A stretch of DNA of 64,000 nt from Candidatus Aminicenantes bacterium UBA6228 (GTDB taxonomy: Bacteria; Acidobacteriota; Aminicenantia; Aminicenantales; Saccharicenantaceae), in contig DJWO01000009.1 of assembly GCA_002441005.1 (NCBI GenBank), forward strand, positions 434,001-498,000, written 5' to 3'. A program made the translations under genes and the position numbers. Under the pieces are notes generated by a model that saw only the letters and a program-made list of their open reading frames with translations, searched no databases and was not told the DNA's origin. This document shows, piece after piece, positions 50,223-59,371 of this stretch. Positions within the stretch are counted from its first letter, which is position 1. Each line of letters starts with the position of its first letter.

Positions 50223-51578
50223 TTAGAAGACTTTGGCTAAGGCCTGCTTGATTGAGCTTACTCCCAAACATTTTATTCCTTGCCGGTTGTCACTGTCTAG
50301 TTGCTGAAGATTACCTTCCGGCATCATCACCAGTTCAAAACCGAGTGACCTGGCTTCCCTGATTCTGGCCGCCGGCTGACTGACTGACCTGATTTCCCCG
50401 CTCAGGCCAACCTCGCCGAAGACGGCTAACTCCCGGGGCAGAGGCAAATTTTTGACCGATGAGATCACCGCCAGCACCACCCCCAGGTCAGCCGCCGGTT
50501 CATCCAGGCTCAAGCCACCAGCTACATTAAGATAAATGTCCTCGCCAGCAAAACTGTAGCCAATCTTTTTCTCGGTTAAGGCCAGAAGCATGGCCATCCG
50601 GTAATGGTCCAGTCCGATAGACATACGTCTGGGGTTGCCCATAAAGATGGTCGAAGAGACCAGCGCCTGGATTTCTACCAGCAGTGGCCTGGAACCTTTG
50701 ATGGTCGAGACAATGGCACTTCCCGGCTCGTTTTGAGGCCTTTCTTTTAAAAAGAAAGCTGAAGGATTATTGATCGGGCGAAGACCGGCCTGACTCATTT
50801 CAAAAATAGCCAGTTCCGACACCGGGCCAAAGCGGTTCTTCATCACCCGCAATACCCGGTGACTGTGATCTCTCTCCCCTTCAAACAGCAGAACCACATC
50901 AACCATATGTTCGAGGGACTTGGGTCCGGCCAGCGTTCCGTCCTTGGTTATATGACCGATTAAAAACACCGGTATTTGATTTTTCTTGGCCAGGCGGAAA
51001 ATCCGGTTGGTCACTTCTCTGACCTGGCTGATGGTCCCCGGGCTGGAGGTCAGTTGAGGCGAATAAATCGTCTGCACTGAATCAATAATCAAGGCCCTGG
51101 GTTTCATCTGATCAGCGATATTAATGATTCTCTCCAGGCCGGTTTCGGCCAGAAGATAAACTTGTTCGTCTTTGAGCTTCAGGCGCTCGCCCCGGAGTTT
51201 AATTTGCTCCAGTGATTCTTCTCCAGAAACATAAAGAACCGCCTGGCCGCCAGCAGCCAGGTCCCGGGAGACCTGGAGAAGAAGAGTTGACTTGCCAATC
51301 CCTGGTTCACCGCCAATCAGGACGACTGAACCCAGAACCAGTCCGCCCCCCAGCACATTATTAAACTGTTCAATACCGACTGGAATTCTTTGATTGCCGG
51401 CTGGCTCGATTTCACTGTAGAGCATCGCCTGACTGCTGCCGCCGGCGTCCTCACTTAAACCTTCCTCTTCGAATTCTTCTACCATGGTCGAGAATTCGCC
51501 GCATTCGGGACAACGTCCGAGCCATTTCGGCGAGCGGCAGCCGCAGTTCTGACAAACAAAAAACGTGCCTTTTTTCAT
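50223..51578 (-). CDS. radA: DNA repair protein RadA (Sms)
   Basis: A 451-residue ATP-dependent branch-migration helicase. It has the N-terminal zinc finger (CQNCGCRSPKWLGRCPECG), a RecA-like core with Walker A GGEPGIGKSTL, the RadA-specific KNRFGP motif and a C-terminal Lon-like domain (GGLSLDEPAADLG, FGEVGLSGEIR). Length is typical. Its ATG overlaps the mlaD stop by four bases (ATGA). Confidence 0.96.
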   Translation of the reverse strand: MKKGTFFVCQNCGCRSPKWLGRCPECGEFSTMVEEFEEEGLSEDAGGSSQAMLYSEIEPAGNQRIPVGIEQFNNVLGGGLVLGSVVLIGGEPGIGKSTLLLQVSRDLAAGGQAVLYVSGEESLEQIKLRGERLKLKDEQVYLLAETGLERIINIADQMKPRALIIDSVQTIYSPQLTSSPGTISQVREVTNRIFRLAKKNQIPVFLIGHITKDGTLAGPKSLEHMVDVVLLFEGERDHSHRVLRVMKNRFGPVSELAIFEMSQAGLRPINNPSAFFLKERPQNEPGSAIVSTIKGSRPLLVEIQALVSSTIFMGNPRRMSIGLDHYRMAMLLALTEKKIGYSFAGEDIYLNVAGGLSLDEPAADLGVVLAVISSVKNLPLPRELAVFGEVGLSGEIRSVSQPAARIREARSLGFELVMMPEGNLQQLDSDNRQGIKCLGVSSIKQALAKVF

Positions 51579-52888
51579 CTGAGCTCAAATCCCAGGCCAA
51601 AATAAAATTCTCGCCTGCTAGCTAAGGTAAAATCGTCCAGGCCAACCACCAGATAAAAATTTTTGACCGGATAAAGCCGGCCAAAGACCCGGAATTGAGG
51701 GCGCGGATCGCGGTTAAAATCAAAGCCTTCGGCCCCGATGGCCAGCCTGTTTTTCAGTACATACCAGTCAACTCCAGCCCCAAAATTAGATTCGATGAGC
51801 CCGGCCCGGAAAGCCAGCGGACCGGCCTTAAAACCGCCCTGGAGCGAATAAACAAACTTATCCTGAAAAGGATCATGAGTCACCCCGGCCAGCAACAAGC
51901 CTCTATCTTTCCAGGTTAAACCTCCATAAAGAGACCCTTTGAACAAATCGCTCTCGCCATAATAACTGCCTTCCAGTCCCGCATTTGGTTTGATGGCTGA
52001 AATGGCCGAAGACAGGTTTTTGACTTCATTAATTGCACTTCTGGTTTCATCATAAAGAGAAGAGTCATTGATCAGTTCGCCCACCGTTCCCTGGCCACTG
52101 TTAACTTTTTCCAGGGTCTGATTCAAAGTTTTTATAGTTTTACCCAGATTGGTCAGATCCTCTTTCAACTGGTCAAGATTCTCTTTCACCGCCGTTTTAT
52201 TATCGCCGACCAGGCTCTGAATTTCAGCCAGAGTTTGTTCTATCTCTTCCGAGATGGAATCGATCTTAAGATTCAGGTTATCAACCGCCCGGCCCGAGCC
52301 GGTGATAGTCTGATTAATCGCCGTTCGGTTTTCCTCAAGCAGAGAGTCGAGCTCGGCCGCTAAGGATTCAATATGCTGAATACTCTTACTGATGTTCTGG
52401 CCAAGTTCCGGAGTTATAATTTTATTGATTGAACTGCTGATTTTTTTGACATCCTCGCCCATGGACATAAATAATGTCCCCAGCTGGTCAAAACTGATCG
52501 GGGGCAGCGATTCCATGACCTCTCCACTCTCGTAATAAGTGTCTTCTTTACCGGGCATGATCTCGACATATTTTTCTCCCAGAATCCCCATAGAAGATAG
52601 GCTGACTCTTGAGCCGCGGGGGATGCGAACCTGAGGATAAATTAGCATCCCGACCTTCGCCCGCCGACCAGCCAGAATAATATCTTTGACCTCCCCGATC
52701 TTGATGCCGGCCAGTTTGACCGAAGCTTTATTCTCCAGGCCTAAAGCCGAGTCAAACAGGGCAAAAACTTCATAGCCAGGTTTTTTAAATAAATCACGAA
52801 CGTTACCGATGAAGATAATGGCTAAAGCCAGAATCATTAATAAGCCTGCCAGGAAGGTGCCAATTTTAATTTCTCTTTTTGTTGCCAT
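51575..52888 (-). CDS. mlaD: MlaD-like MCE-domain protein
   Basis: A 437-residue inner-membrane-anchored lipid carrier. ATG 52888 has GAGGAG upstream. A single N-terminal helix (about 10-28) is followed by an MCE domain (about 35-120, with VFALFDSALGLENKASVKLAGIKIGEV and GSRVSLSSMGILGEKYVEI). A long coiled coil comes next (about 145-270). The C-terminus (about 280-437) is beta-rich and ends in LGFELR, like an outer-membrane barrel or beta-sandwich. This is longer than E. coli MlaD (183 residues); the extension may bridge the periplasm. Confidence 0.87.
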   Translation of the reverse strand: MATKREIKIGTFLAGLLMILALAIIFIGNVRDLFKKPGYEVFALFDSALGLENKASVKLAGIKIGEVKDIILAGRRAKVGMLIYPQVRIPRGSRVSLSSMGILGEKYVEIMPGKEDTYYESGEVMESLPPISFDQLGTLFMSMGEDVKKISSSINKIITPELGQNISKSIQHIESLAAELDSLLEENRTAINQTITGSGRAVDNLNLKIDSISEEIEQTLAEIQSLVGDNKTAVKENLDQLKEDLTNLGKTIKTLNQTLEKVNSGQGTVGELINDSSLYDETRSAINEVKNLSSAISAIKPNAGLEGSYYGESDLFKGSLYGGLTWKDRGLLLAGVTHDPFQDKFVYSLQGGFKAGPLAFRAGLIESNFGAGVDWYVLKNRLAIGAEGFDFNRDPRPQFRVFGRLYPVKNFYLVVGLDDFTLASRREFYFGLGFELR

Positions 52889-52898
52889 AATTTGCTCC

Positions 52899-53651
52899 TC
52901 ACCATTCAGCAATTGGCCCGGTAGCCCGGCCGTTAATAAACTGTTGAACTACCGGATTAGGCGAACTTTTTATTTCCTGGGGGGAACCAACTTCGATAAT
53001 CCTGCCATCATAAAGCATAGCGATCCGGTCGGCTACTTTATAAGTGCTGTTCATATCATGAGTAATTACGATTGAGGTTACCTTTAAATCATTTTTTAAT
53101 TGCAGAATCAAATTATTGATGGCATCAGCCCGGATTGGATCAAGACCGGTGGTTGGTTCATCATACAGAATAATTTCCGGGCCATAGGCAATAGCCCTGG
53201 CCAGGCCGACCCTTTTTTTCATGCCTCCCGATAGCTCATAGGGAAGCAAATCACCAATTTCCCGCAGGCCGACCCTCTCCAGACTGGCCGTCACCACTTT
53301 TTCAATCTCCTCCTCGGACAGATACGTATGACGTCTGAGGCCAAAAGCCACATTTTCCTTAACTGTCAAAGAATCAAAAAGAGCCGAACCCTGGAAAAGC
53401 ATGCCAAATTTCCGGCTCAGCTTCAGGATTTCTTTTTCAGTTAAGGAATTGGTCTGCTGCCCGTCAACGTAAATGTCGCCAGCGTCTGGCTTCATGATGC
53501 CGATGATATGTTTAAGCAGAACACTTTTGCCCGAGCCGCTCTGCCCGATAATGACCATGATTTCCCCGGCTTCGATTTCCAGGTCAACACCCCTGAGCAC
53601 TTCTTTCTGGCCAAAGGACTTAAACAGGTTCTCAATTTTAATTTTGGTCAT
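52899..53651 (-). CDS. mlaF: MlaF-like lipid transport ATPase
   Basis: A 250-residue ABC ATPase that powers the MlaE permease. Walker A is GQSGSGKSVLL and the signature is LSGGMKKRVGLARAI, the LSGGM variant normal for this family. Walker B is ILYDEP with TTGLDP and the switch is ITHDMNS. It sits between mlaE (nine-base gap) and mlaD (ten-base gap). The standard product is retrograde or anterograde phospholipid movement between membranes. Confidence 0.93.
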   Translation of the reverse strand: MTKIKIENLFKSFGQKEVLRGVDLEIEAGEIMVIIGQSGSGKSVLLKHIIGIMKPDAGDIYVDGQQTNSLTEKEILKLSRKFGMLFQGSALFDSLTVKENVAFGLRRHTYLSEEEIEKVVTASLERVGLREIGDLLPYELSGGMKKRVGLARAIAYGPEIILYDEPTTGLDPIRADAINNLILQLKNDLKVTSIVITHDMNSTYKVADRIAMLYDGRIIEVGSPQEIKSSPNPVVQQFINGRATGPIAEW

Positions 53652-53660
53652 GTTCTTTGA

Positions 53661-54470
53661 TCACAGAGTGGCCGGCAGAATTTTACTTATAAAGAAATTG
53701 ATGATCAGGATGGAAATACTGGACACCACCACCGATTTAGTTGTCGCCCGTCCCACGCCTTCCGCCCCGCCTTCGGTCGTCAGGCCCTGCCAGCAGCCGA
53801 TAATGGCGATGATCAGGCCAAAGACCAGCGCCTTGATGACTCCGACCGAGATATCCCACAGCTGAAAATATTTAAGGGTCAGATTAACATAGAGAGTATG
53901 GTTAACATGCATGAGCAGAACATTATAAGCATAGGCCCCGAAAATCCCGATAAAATCGCCGTAAATGGTCAAAGCCGGAACCATAATCAAACTGGCCAGA
54001 GTCCGCGGGACCACCAGATAATTAACCGGATTAGCCCCGAGACTGACCAGAGCATCGATTTGCTCGGTAATCTTCATGGTACCAATCTCGGCGGCCATCG
54101 ACGAGCCAACCCGGCCGGCGACCATCAACCCGACCAGAATCGGGATTAACTCCCGGCTCAGGCCAACAGCAATAATCGAACCGGTTTGAGCTTCTGAGCC
54201 AGGGCCGATATAGCGATGAAAGCCAAGGTAAGCCTGCAGGCCAAAAACCAGCCCGCCAAAAGCGGCGGTTAAAGCCACGACCACCAGTGAATTTACTCCA
54301 ACTTCTTCCAATTGCTGGACAAAAATGGCTTTTTCAAAAGGCTTTTGGAATAAGCCTCGAAAAGCCCGGGCAGCCAGGTCGAAGACTTGAGCCAGCTCGG
54401 AAAAAAATTGATAGAGCGGTCTCTCCTGGAACTGACTCTTTATTTTGTTTTCGATTGATTCAGCTTTCAT
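53661..54470 (-). CDS. mlaE: MlaE-like lipid ABC permease
   Basis: A 269-residue inner-membrane permease of the MlaE family with five to six helices. Family landmarks include the GSSMAAEIGTMKITEQIDAL loop, NPVNYLVVPR and GYDFIG-like YGDFIGIFGAY. ATG 54470 lies eleven bases inside the dnaB end; the longer frame to 54512 lacks a good SD. With mlaF and mlaD it forms the core of the transporter. mlaB and mlaC are not adjacent. Confidence 0.92.
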   Translation of the reverse strand: MKAESIENKIKSQFQERPLYQFFSELAQVFDLAARAFRGLFQKPFEKAIFVQQLEEVGVNSLVVVALTAAFGGLVFGLQAYLGFHRYIGPGSEAQTGSIIAVGLSRELIPILVGLMVAGRVGSSMAAEIGTMKITEQIDALVSLGANPVNYLVVPRTLASLIMVPALTIYGDFIGIFGAYAYNVLLMHVNHTLYVNLTLKYFQLWDISVGVIKALVFGLIIAIIGCWQGLTTEGGAEGVGRATTKSVVVSSISILIINFFISKILPATL

Positions 54471-55824
54471 TCTCTGCCTGATAAGTGAAATCCCTATTGA
54501 CAAACCTGGCATATTCCTTCAGGAAAACGAGCGAGGCCATGCCCAGCGGCCCGTTTCTTTGCTTGGCCACATTAACTTCAGCTATTCCCTTAACGGCCTC
54601 GTCATCAGGGTGGTAATAATCATGGCGATAAATAAAAATCACCACGTCTGCATCCTGCTCGATGGCTCCTGACTCGCGGAGATCAGACAGAACTGGCTTG
54701 GGCTCTTTCCGCAGTTTTTCCGGTGCCCGGCTCAGCTGGGAAATTCCGACCACCGGGATCTGGAGTTCCTTGGCCAGTTCTTTTAAGGATCTGGAAATAA
54801 ATGACATTTCCTGGTTGCGGTTTTCGAACCGGCCGCCAGTTCGCATCAGCTGCATATAATCAACAAAGACAATATCGAGGTGCCCTTCCAATTTTAACCG
54901 CCGGCACTTGGCTTTCATTTCCATCACGGTCAGAGCGGCTGATTCATCTATGTAGATCCTGGCCTGCGACAGGGTTTCACCAGCCAGACGCAACCGTTCA
55001 AATTCCCGGTCACTGATCGAGCCAGACCTGGCTTTCCTTAAATTGACCTGGGCTTCGGCGCACAGCAGGCGCATAGCCACCTGTTCCTTTGACATTTCAA
55101 TTGAAAAAAAGCCAGCCTGATAATCGGTCTGCAGGCCAATATATTGAGTCATATTCAGGGCTAAAGCCGTCTTACCCATTGAGGGTCTGGCCGCGACTAC
55201 AATAAATTCGGAGGGGTGAAAACCGGCGGTCAAAGTATCCAGATCGATAAAGCCAGAGGGCACCCCGGTCACCGCCTCCTTTCTGTCGGCTAATTGCCGG
55301 ATAGTCTCCAGCATCGAACCGGTCAGCGACCCCAGAGGTATAAAGCCGGGCCTGATTTTTTCTTCAGCAATTTCGACAATCGACTGCTGGGCTTCGCTGA
55401 TCAGGGTATCCGGATCAACTTGCTGTTCATAAGAATCATTAATAATCCTGGAAGAAGATAAGATTAGCTTCCGCAGCAGAGATTTTTCTTTGATGATTTG
55501 GGCATGGTAGCTAATATTTAAGCTTCTTGGTACTCCATCCATGAGAGAGGCCAGATAGGCAGACCCACCGACCTCCTCCAGGTGGCCGGCTTTGTGCAGC
55601 TCTTCGCTTAAAGTTAAAAGATCTATAGGCTGGCCTTTATCCATGAGGCCGATCATAGCTTCCAGGATCAGGCGGTGGTTGTCCTTGTAGAAATCTTCCA
55701 GGGTTAAAGAACTTAGAACAACATTCAAATGGGCATTATTAACGAGAATTCCCCCCAGCACAGTCTTTTCCGCTTCCAGGCTATGGGGAGGAGTTTTCTT
55801 GAGGACGGTTAAATCGACTTCCAT
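54460..55824 (-). CDS. dnaB: Replicative DNA helicase DnaB
   Basis: A 454-residue hexameric helicase. The N-terminal domain (about 10-115) begins PPHSLEAEKTVLGGIL. The RecA-like domain has Walker A ARPSMGKTALA, the IEMSKEQ motif, Walker B IVFVDYMQLM and the arginine-finger region (LSDLRESGAIEQDADVV). No intein is present. rplI directly upstream matches a common rpsF-rpsR-rplI-dnaB order. Confidence 0.97.
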   Translation of the reverse strand: MEVDLTVLKKTPPHSLEAEKTVLGGILVNNAHLNVVLSSLTLEDFYKDNHRLILEAMIGLMDKGQPIDLLTLSEELHKAGHLEEVGGSAYLASLMDGVPRSLNISYHAQIIKEKSLLRKLILSSSRIINDSYEQQVDPDTLISEAQQSIVEIAEEKIRPGFIPLGSLTGSMLETIRQLADRKEAVTGVPSGFIDLDTLTAGFHPSEFIVVAARPSMGKTALALNMTQYIGLQTDYQAGFFSIEMSKEQVAMRLLCAEAQVNLRKARSGSISDREFERLRLAGETLSQARIYIDESAALTVMEMKAKCRRLKLEGHLDIVFVDYMQLMRTGGRFENRNQEMSFISRSLKELAKELQIPVVGISQLSRAPEKLRKEPKPVLSDLRESGAIEQDADVVIFIYRHDYYHPDDEAVKGIAEVNVAKQRNGPLGMASLVFLKEYARFVNRDFTYQAENES

Positions 55825-55853
55825 CTTTTTTCTCTTTTCTGAATATTCTCGTC

Positions 55854-55877
55854 CTTTAATCTATCTATAAATTAAAG
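55854..55877. repeat. Inverted repeat before dnaB
   Basis: A perfect seven-base dyad (CTTTAAT and ATTAAAG, ten-base spacer) lies 30 bases upstream of the dnaB ATG and after rplI. It may be an operator or an mRNA hairpin; no T-run follows. Confidence 0.35.
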
Positions 55878-55909
55878 AGACGAAATATCAGTTGCGCCCG
55901 TTCTCAAGC

Positions 55910-56398
55910 TCAGCTATTTTTTGGGCCGTCAACAGCTGGCCCCGGAGCGGCTGTTTCTTCTTTGCTGACCGTGATTTTTATTTCGGCCCGCTCGTCGTGA
56001 TAGACTTTGACGGGAACAGTGAAAGTCCCCAGCCGTTTAATTGGTTCATCCAGCATAATCTTTTTCTTATCTACATCGAAACCCAGCCTGGCCAGCTCAT
56101 CCTGGATATCAGCAGATGAGACCGAGCCAAAAATGATATCTTTTTCACTCGAGCGTCGGCTGATTTGCAAATGGACCTCATTGAGCTTTTTAATCATTTC
56201 CTCGTAAGTCAGCCTTTCTTTCTCTTCTTTCTTTTTAAGAGCCTTCTGCCTCATTTCTACCATTTTTATATTGCTGGGAGTGACCTCCATGGCTAACTGG
56301 CGCGGGATAAGATAATTACGGGCAAAACCGGGAGCAACATTCAGGACATCGCCCTTTTTCCCGACCTTTTCGACACTCTCTAAGAGAATTACTTTCAT
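55910..56398 (-). CDS. rplI: Ribosomal protein bL9
   Basis: A 162-residue large-subunit protein. The N-terminal domain (MKVILLESVEKVGKKGDVLNVAPGFARNYLIP) is diagnostic and is joined by a long helix to a C-terminal rRNA-binding domain. A short Pro/Ala tail follows. ATG 56398 has AAGGAG seven bases upstream. It ends the rpsF-rpsR-rplI ribosomal group before dnaB. Confidence 0.97.
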   Translation of the reverse strand: MKVILLESVEKVGKKGDVLNVAPGFARNYLIPRQLAMEVTPSNIKMVEMRQKALKKKEEKERLTYEEMIKKLNEVHLQISRRSSEKDIIFGSVSSADIQDELARLGFDVDKKKIMLDEPIKRLGTFTVPVKVYHDERAEIKITVSKEETAAPGPAVDGPKNS

Positions 56399-56415
56399 CA
56401 GGTGTCTCCTTGGCT

Positions 56416-56682
56416 TCAATCTTCAACGAAGGGCAGCAGCGCCATGATTCTGGCTCTTTTGACGGCCCGGGCCAGTTTTCTCTGGTGATAGGCGCAGGTC
56501 CCCGTTATTCTTCTCGGGGCGATTTTCCCCCGGTCGGGAATGTAACGGTGCAGAATATCAATAGACTTATAGTCTATCTCATTAATATTCCGTTCACAAA
56601 ACCGGCAGACTTTTCTCTTCGGAGGAAAAAACTTCCGTCCCGGCTGCCTGTCAGTCTTTTCTCGTTCCTCTCTGATAGCCAT
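56416..56682 (-). CDS. rpsR: Ribosomal protein bS18
   Basis: An 88-residue small-subunit protein that partners bS6. The core (about 25-85) has FCERNINEIDYKSIDIL, RYIPDRGKIAPRRITGTCAYHQRKLARAVKRAR and the terminal ALLPF. The KVCRFCE pair plus the later C and H could bind zinc. ATG 56682 is one base after the rpsF stop, and its SD lies in the rpsF end. Confidence 0.97.
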   Translation of the reverse strand: MAIREEREKTDRQPGRKFFPPKRKVCRFCERNINEIDYKSIDILHRYIPDRGKIAPRRITGTCAYHQRKLARAVKRARIMALLPFVED

Positions 56683-56683
56683 C

Positions 56684-57067
56684 TTACTTTCCCTCCTCAT
56701 CATTTTGCTCTGGAGCAGCAGGCGCTGGAGCCGGGGCTGGCTCTAAGGTCTTCTCTTTTTTCTTACCTTGTTTCAGTTCGCCAGGACTTTTCCTGACCGT
56801 CATAAATCTCAGAATTGGATCAGTTTGTTTGAACTTTCTTTCCAGTTCGGCCGGCACAACCGGCGTGCCCTCATAATTAAAAAACACGTAGAAGCCTTCC
56901 TGGTATCTTTTAATCGGATAGGCCAGCTTGCGTTTCCCCCAGAGATCCTGCCTGATCATCCGGCCTTTTTTGGCTGAAACGACTTCAGCCATTTGAACAA
57001 TCAGAGCTGAAGTTTCCTCTTCAGACAGGTTGGGGGCAATTATAAAGCCTGTTTCATACTGATTCAT
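56684..57067 (-). CDS. rpsF: Ribosomal protein bS6
   Basis: A 127-residue small-subunit protein. The fold (about 1-98) contains YETGFIIAPNLSEEE, WGKRKLAYPIKRYQEGFYVFFNY and the final LRFMTVR strand. A Lys-rich then Ala/Pro/Glu tail (about 105-127) is longer than in many homologues. GGGAGG lies five bases before the ATG. A stem-loop in the leader (57095-57110) may take part in control by the S6:S18 pair. Confidence 0.97.
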   Translation of the reverse strand: MNQYETGFIIAPNLSEEETSALIVQMAEVVSAKKGRMIRQDLWGKRKLAYPIKRYQEGFYVFFNYEGTPVVPAELERKFKQTDPILRFMTVRKSPGELKQGKKKEKTLEPAPAPAPAAPEQNDEEGK

Positions 57068-57094
57068 CTTATCCTCCCTGTGGATTAACAGCCC

Positions 57095-57110
57095 CTTCGC
57101 CTGGGCGAAG
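57095..57110 (-). promoter_or_regulatory. Stem-loop in the rpsF leader
   Basis: A compact hairpin (CTTCGC with GCGAAG around a four-base loop) lies 28 bases before the rpsF ATG, between pth and rpsF. Ribosomal leaders of this kind can bind the S6:S18 complex, but I cannot see the full conserved motif, so only the hairpin itself is certain. Confidence 0.4.
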
Positions 57111-57137
57111 AAGCAAGGAGCAAGGTCATATTGTAAA

Positions 57138-57722
57138 CTATTTTTCTAAAAAATCAACCTGGCGGCAGTTAAAAGTGTTCATGGCTTCAGCCAGCCGGCC
57201 GGAAATGATCAGATCTACAGCCTGGCAGGCTTTGTCGACTGCCTGTTTTATTTTTATTTTTTCTTCTTCCGAAAAGCGGGCCAGCACATACTCAGCTGCC
57301 TCGTTTCCCTCAGGCTTGGGCCCGATCCCAAGTCTGATTCGCGGAAAAGATGTTGTGCCTATAGCCTCAACAATAGATTTCATTCCTTTATGACTGCCAG
57401 GGCTGCCCTGTGGCCTTATTCTGATTTCACCCAGCGGAAGATCCAGGTCATCATAGATGACCAGCAGGTTTTCTGGTCTGACCTTATAAGAAGCCAGCAG
57501 CGACTTGACTGCCAGGCCGCTAAGATTCATGAACGTTTGAGGCAAGGCCAGGATGACCCTTGTCCGCCCACGCCTGGTCTCAGCTAAGCGAGAACTGCCA
57601 GCGCGCTGATCCAGTTTCAGACCCCATCTTTGACTGAGGCTCTGCCCGACCATAAAGCCAGCGTTGTGCCGTGTGCCCGAGTATTCAGAGCCAGGATTAC
57701 CCAGCCCAACGACCAGCCACAC
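57138..57722 (-). CDS. pth: Peptidyl-tRNA hydrolase
   Basis: A 194-residue housekeeping enzyme that recycles peptidyl-tRNA. The motif VVGLGNPGSEYSGTRHNAGFM carries the catalytic histidine, and YDDLDLPLGEIRIRPQGSPGSHKGMKS is also intact. The GTG at 57722 uses an SD (AAGGAG) inside the rplY end, three bases downstream of that stop. The order prs-rplY-pth is well known. Confidence 0.96.
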   Translation of the reverse strand: MWLVVGLGNPGSEYSGTRHNAGFMVGQSLSQRWGLKLDQRAGSSRLAETRRGRTRVILALPQTFMNLSGLAVKSLLASYKVRPENLLVIYDDLDLPLGEIRIRPQGSPGSHKGMKSIVEAIGTTSFPRIRLGIGPKPEGNEAAEYVLARFSEEEKIKIKQAVDKACQAVDLIISGRLAEAMNTFNCRQVDFLEK

Positions 57723-57725
57723 TTA

Positions 57726-58394
57726 CTACTCCTTGGCTTGTTCTTCTTCTTCTTCTTTCTTGCGTTCTTTCCTGATGAGCTCCGGCTCTTTCATTTCGGC
57801 CCCTTCAATTACTTCTTCAGCTGGGGCTGGAGCCGCTTCCTCCGCTACGCTGCTGATGACGGCAATAGCGGCATTGGGATCAGCATTGACTTTGAGACCA
57901 GCCGGGAGAACCAGGTTCTGAACTTTAAAGGACTGATGAATATGAAGATTACTGATATCAATTTTAATTGATTCGGGAATCTCCCTGGGCAAGCATTCCA
58001 CGTCGAGTTCACGCAGTAAAAAGTCAACGACACCGCCTTCGGTTTTGACTCCCACTGGTTCTCCTACCAGTTCGATCGGAACTGAGACTCTGACCGGTTT
58101 ATCCATAGAGATTTCAATCAGATCAAGATGAGTTAATTCGTCAGTCACCGGGTTGATCTGAACATCTTTAAGCATCACATCTTTTTCTGCAGAACCCACT
58201 GCTAGCCGGAAAATAGTATTTTCGCCAGTTTCTGATTTAAGAATTTCTATGATGTCCTTTTTTTGGAGAGTCAAGGGCTGGCTGGCTGTTTGCCCGCCAT
58301 AAAGAACAGCCGGGACCAAGCCTTGTTTTCTCAGGCGGCCAGCAGCATTTTTTCCGGTCTTCTGTCTTGTTTCAGCCTTAATGACCAATGTCAT
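57726..58394 (-). CDS. rplY: Ribosomal protein bL25 (general stress protein Ctc type)
   Basis: A 222-residue 5S rRNA-binding protein of the long CTC form. The N-terminal L25 domain (about 1-95) has GKNAAGRLRKQGLVPAVLYGG, and the C-terminal TL5 beta domain (about 100-190) has VEVSVPIELVG-like VRVSVPIELVGEPVG. An acidic Glu/Lys tail ends the protein. ATG 58394 has GAGGAGG upstream. It lies between prs and pth. Confidence 0.95.
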   Translation of the reverse strand: MTLVIKAETRQKTGKNAAGRLRKQGLVPAVLYGGQTASQPLTLQKKDIIEILKSETGENTIFRLAVGSAEKDVMLKDVQINPVTDELTHLDLIEISMDKPVRVSVPIELVGEPVGVKTEGGVVDFLLRELDVECLPREIPESIKIDISNLHIHQSFKVQNLVLPAGLKVNADPNAAIAVISSVAEEAAPAPAEEVIEGAEMKEPELIRKERKKEEEEEQAKE

Positions 58395-58407
58395 GTTTTC
58401 CTCCTCA

Positions 58408-59340
58408 TTAGGCAAATAGAGAGCTAACCGAGCTACCCTCATTTATTCTTCTGATCGCTTCGCCAAAAAGCTCAGCTACCGATAAAACTTCAAATTTTGA
58501 ATCCTGGCCGGCTTCGGCCTTGAGAGGAATGGTGTCAGTGACATAGACCTTTTCCAGACCGGAGGCTTTAATCCTGGTCACGGCCGGTGCGGATAACACC
58601 GGATGGGTACAGGCGGCTAAAACCTGCCTGGCTCCTTCTTGTTTAAGCACATCCACTCCCAGGGTCAGAGTTCCGGCTGTATCCACCATGTCGTCAAAAA
58701 TCAGGACGTTCTGATCACTGACATCTCCAATGACATGAAGGACCTGAGCTACATTGGGAGCAGGCCTCCTTTTGTCAATGATAGCTAGACGGGCATTCAG
58801 CCTCTGGGCGAAAACCCTGGCCCGGCCAACCCCTCCTGCATCCGGTGAGACCACGGTCAGATTATCAAGTTGCAAACTCTTGACATGCCCGGCAATGACC
58901 GGAGCAGCCATCAGGTTATCAACCGGGATGGAGAAAAACCCCTGAATCTGAGGCGAATGAAGGTCCATGGTTAAAACCCGGTTGGCCCCAGCTGTTTCCA
59001 GCAGGTCCGCCATGAGACGGGCGGAGATCGGTACCCGGGGCCGGTCCTTCCAGTCCTGGCGGGCATAGGCAAAATAGGGGATAACGGCGGTGATTCTGCC
59101 GGCTGAGGCCCGCTTAAAAGCATCCAGCATCAGGAATAATTCCATCAGATGAAAATTGGCATCATGGCTGCCTGACTGAATAACAAAAACATCCTCGCCC
59201 CGCACATTCTCATCAATGTAAAAGTGGATTTCCCCATCAGCGAACTGTTCAAGAACTGACCTGCCCAGCTCAAGATTTAAATAGCGGGCAATGTTTTGAG
59301 CCAGTTGCGGATTCGAACTGCCAGAAAAAACCTTTAACAT
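58408..59340 (-). CDS. prs: Ribose-phosphate pyrophosphokinase
   Basis: A 310-residue enzyme that makes PRPP from ribose 5-phosphate and ATP. It has FSGSSNPQLAQNIA, the ATP-site RQDWKDRPRVPISARL, the flexible DKRR region and the PRPP loop VLIFDDMVDTAGTL. AAAGGA precedes the ATG. It is read just downstream of tRNA-Gln and supplies PRPP for PurF and other enzymes. Confidence 0.97.
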   Translation of the reverse strand: MLKVFSGSSNPQLAQNIARYLNLELGRSVLEQFADGEIHFYIDENVRGEDVFVIQSGSHDANFHLMELFLMLDAFKRASAGRITAVIPYFAYARQDWKDRPRVPISARLMADLLETAGANRVLTMDLHSPQIQGFFSIPVDNLMAAPVIAGHVKSLQLDNLTVVSPDAGGVGRARVFAQRLNARLAIIDKRRPAPNVAQVLHVIGDVSDQNVLIFDDMVDTAGTLTLGVDVLKQEGARQVLAACTHPVLSAPAVTRIKASGLEKVYVTDTIPLKAEAGQDSKFEVLSVAELFGEAIRRINEGSSVSSLFA

Positions 59341-59371
59341 CTTTCTTTCCTTTACCGCGGTTTCATCAAAG

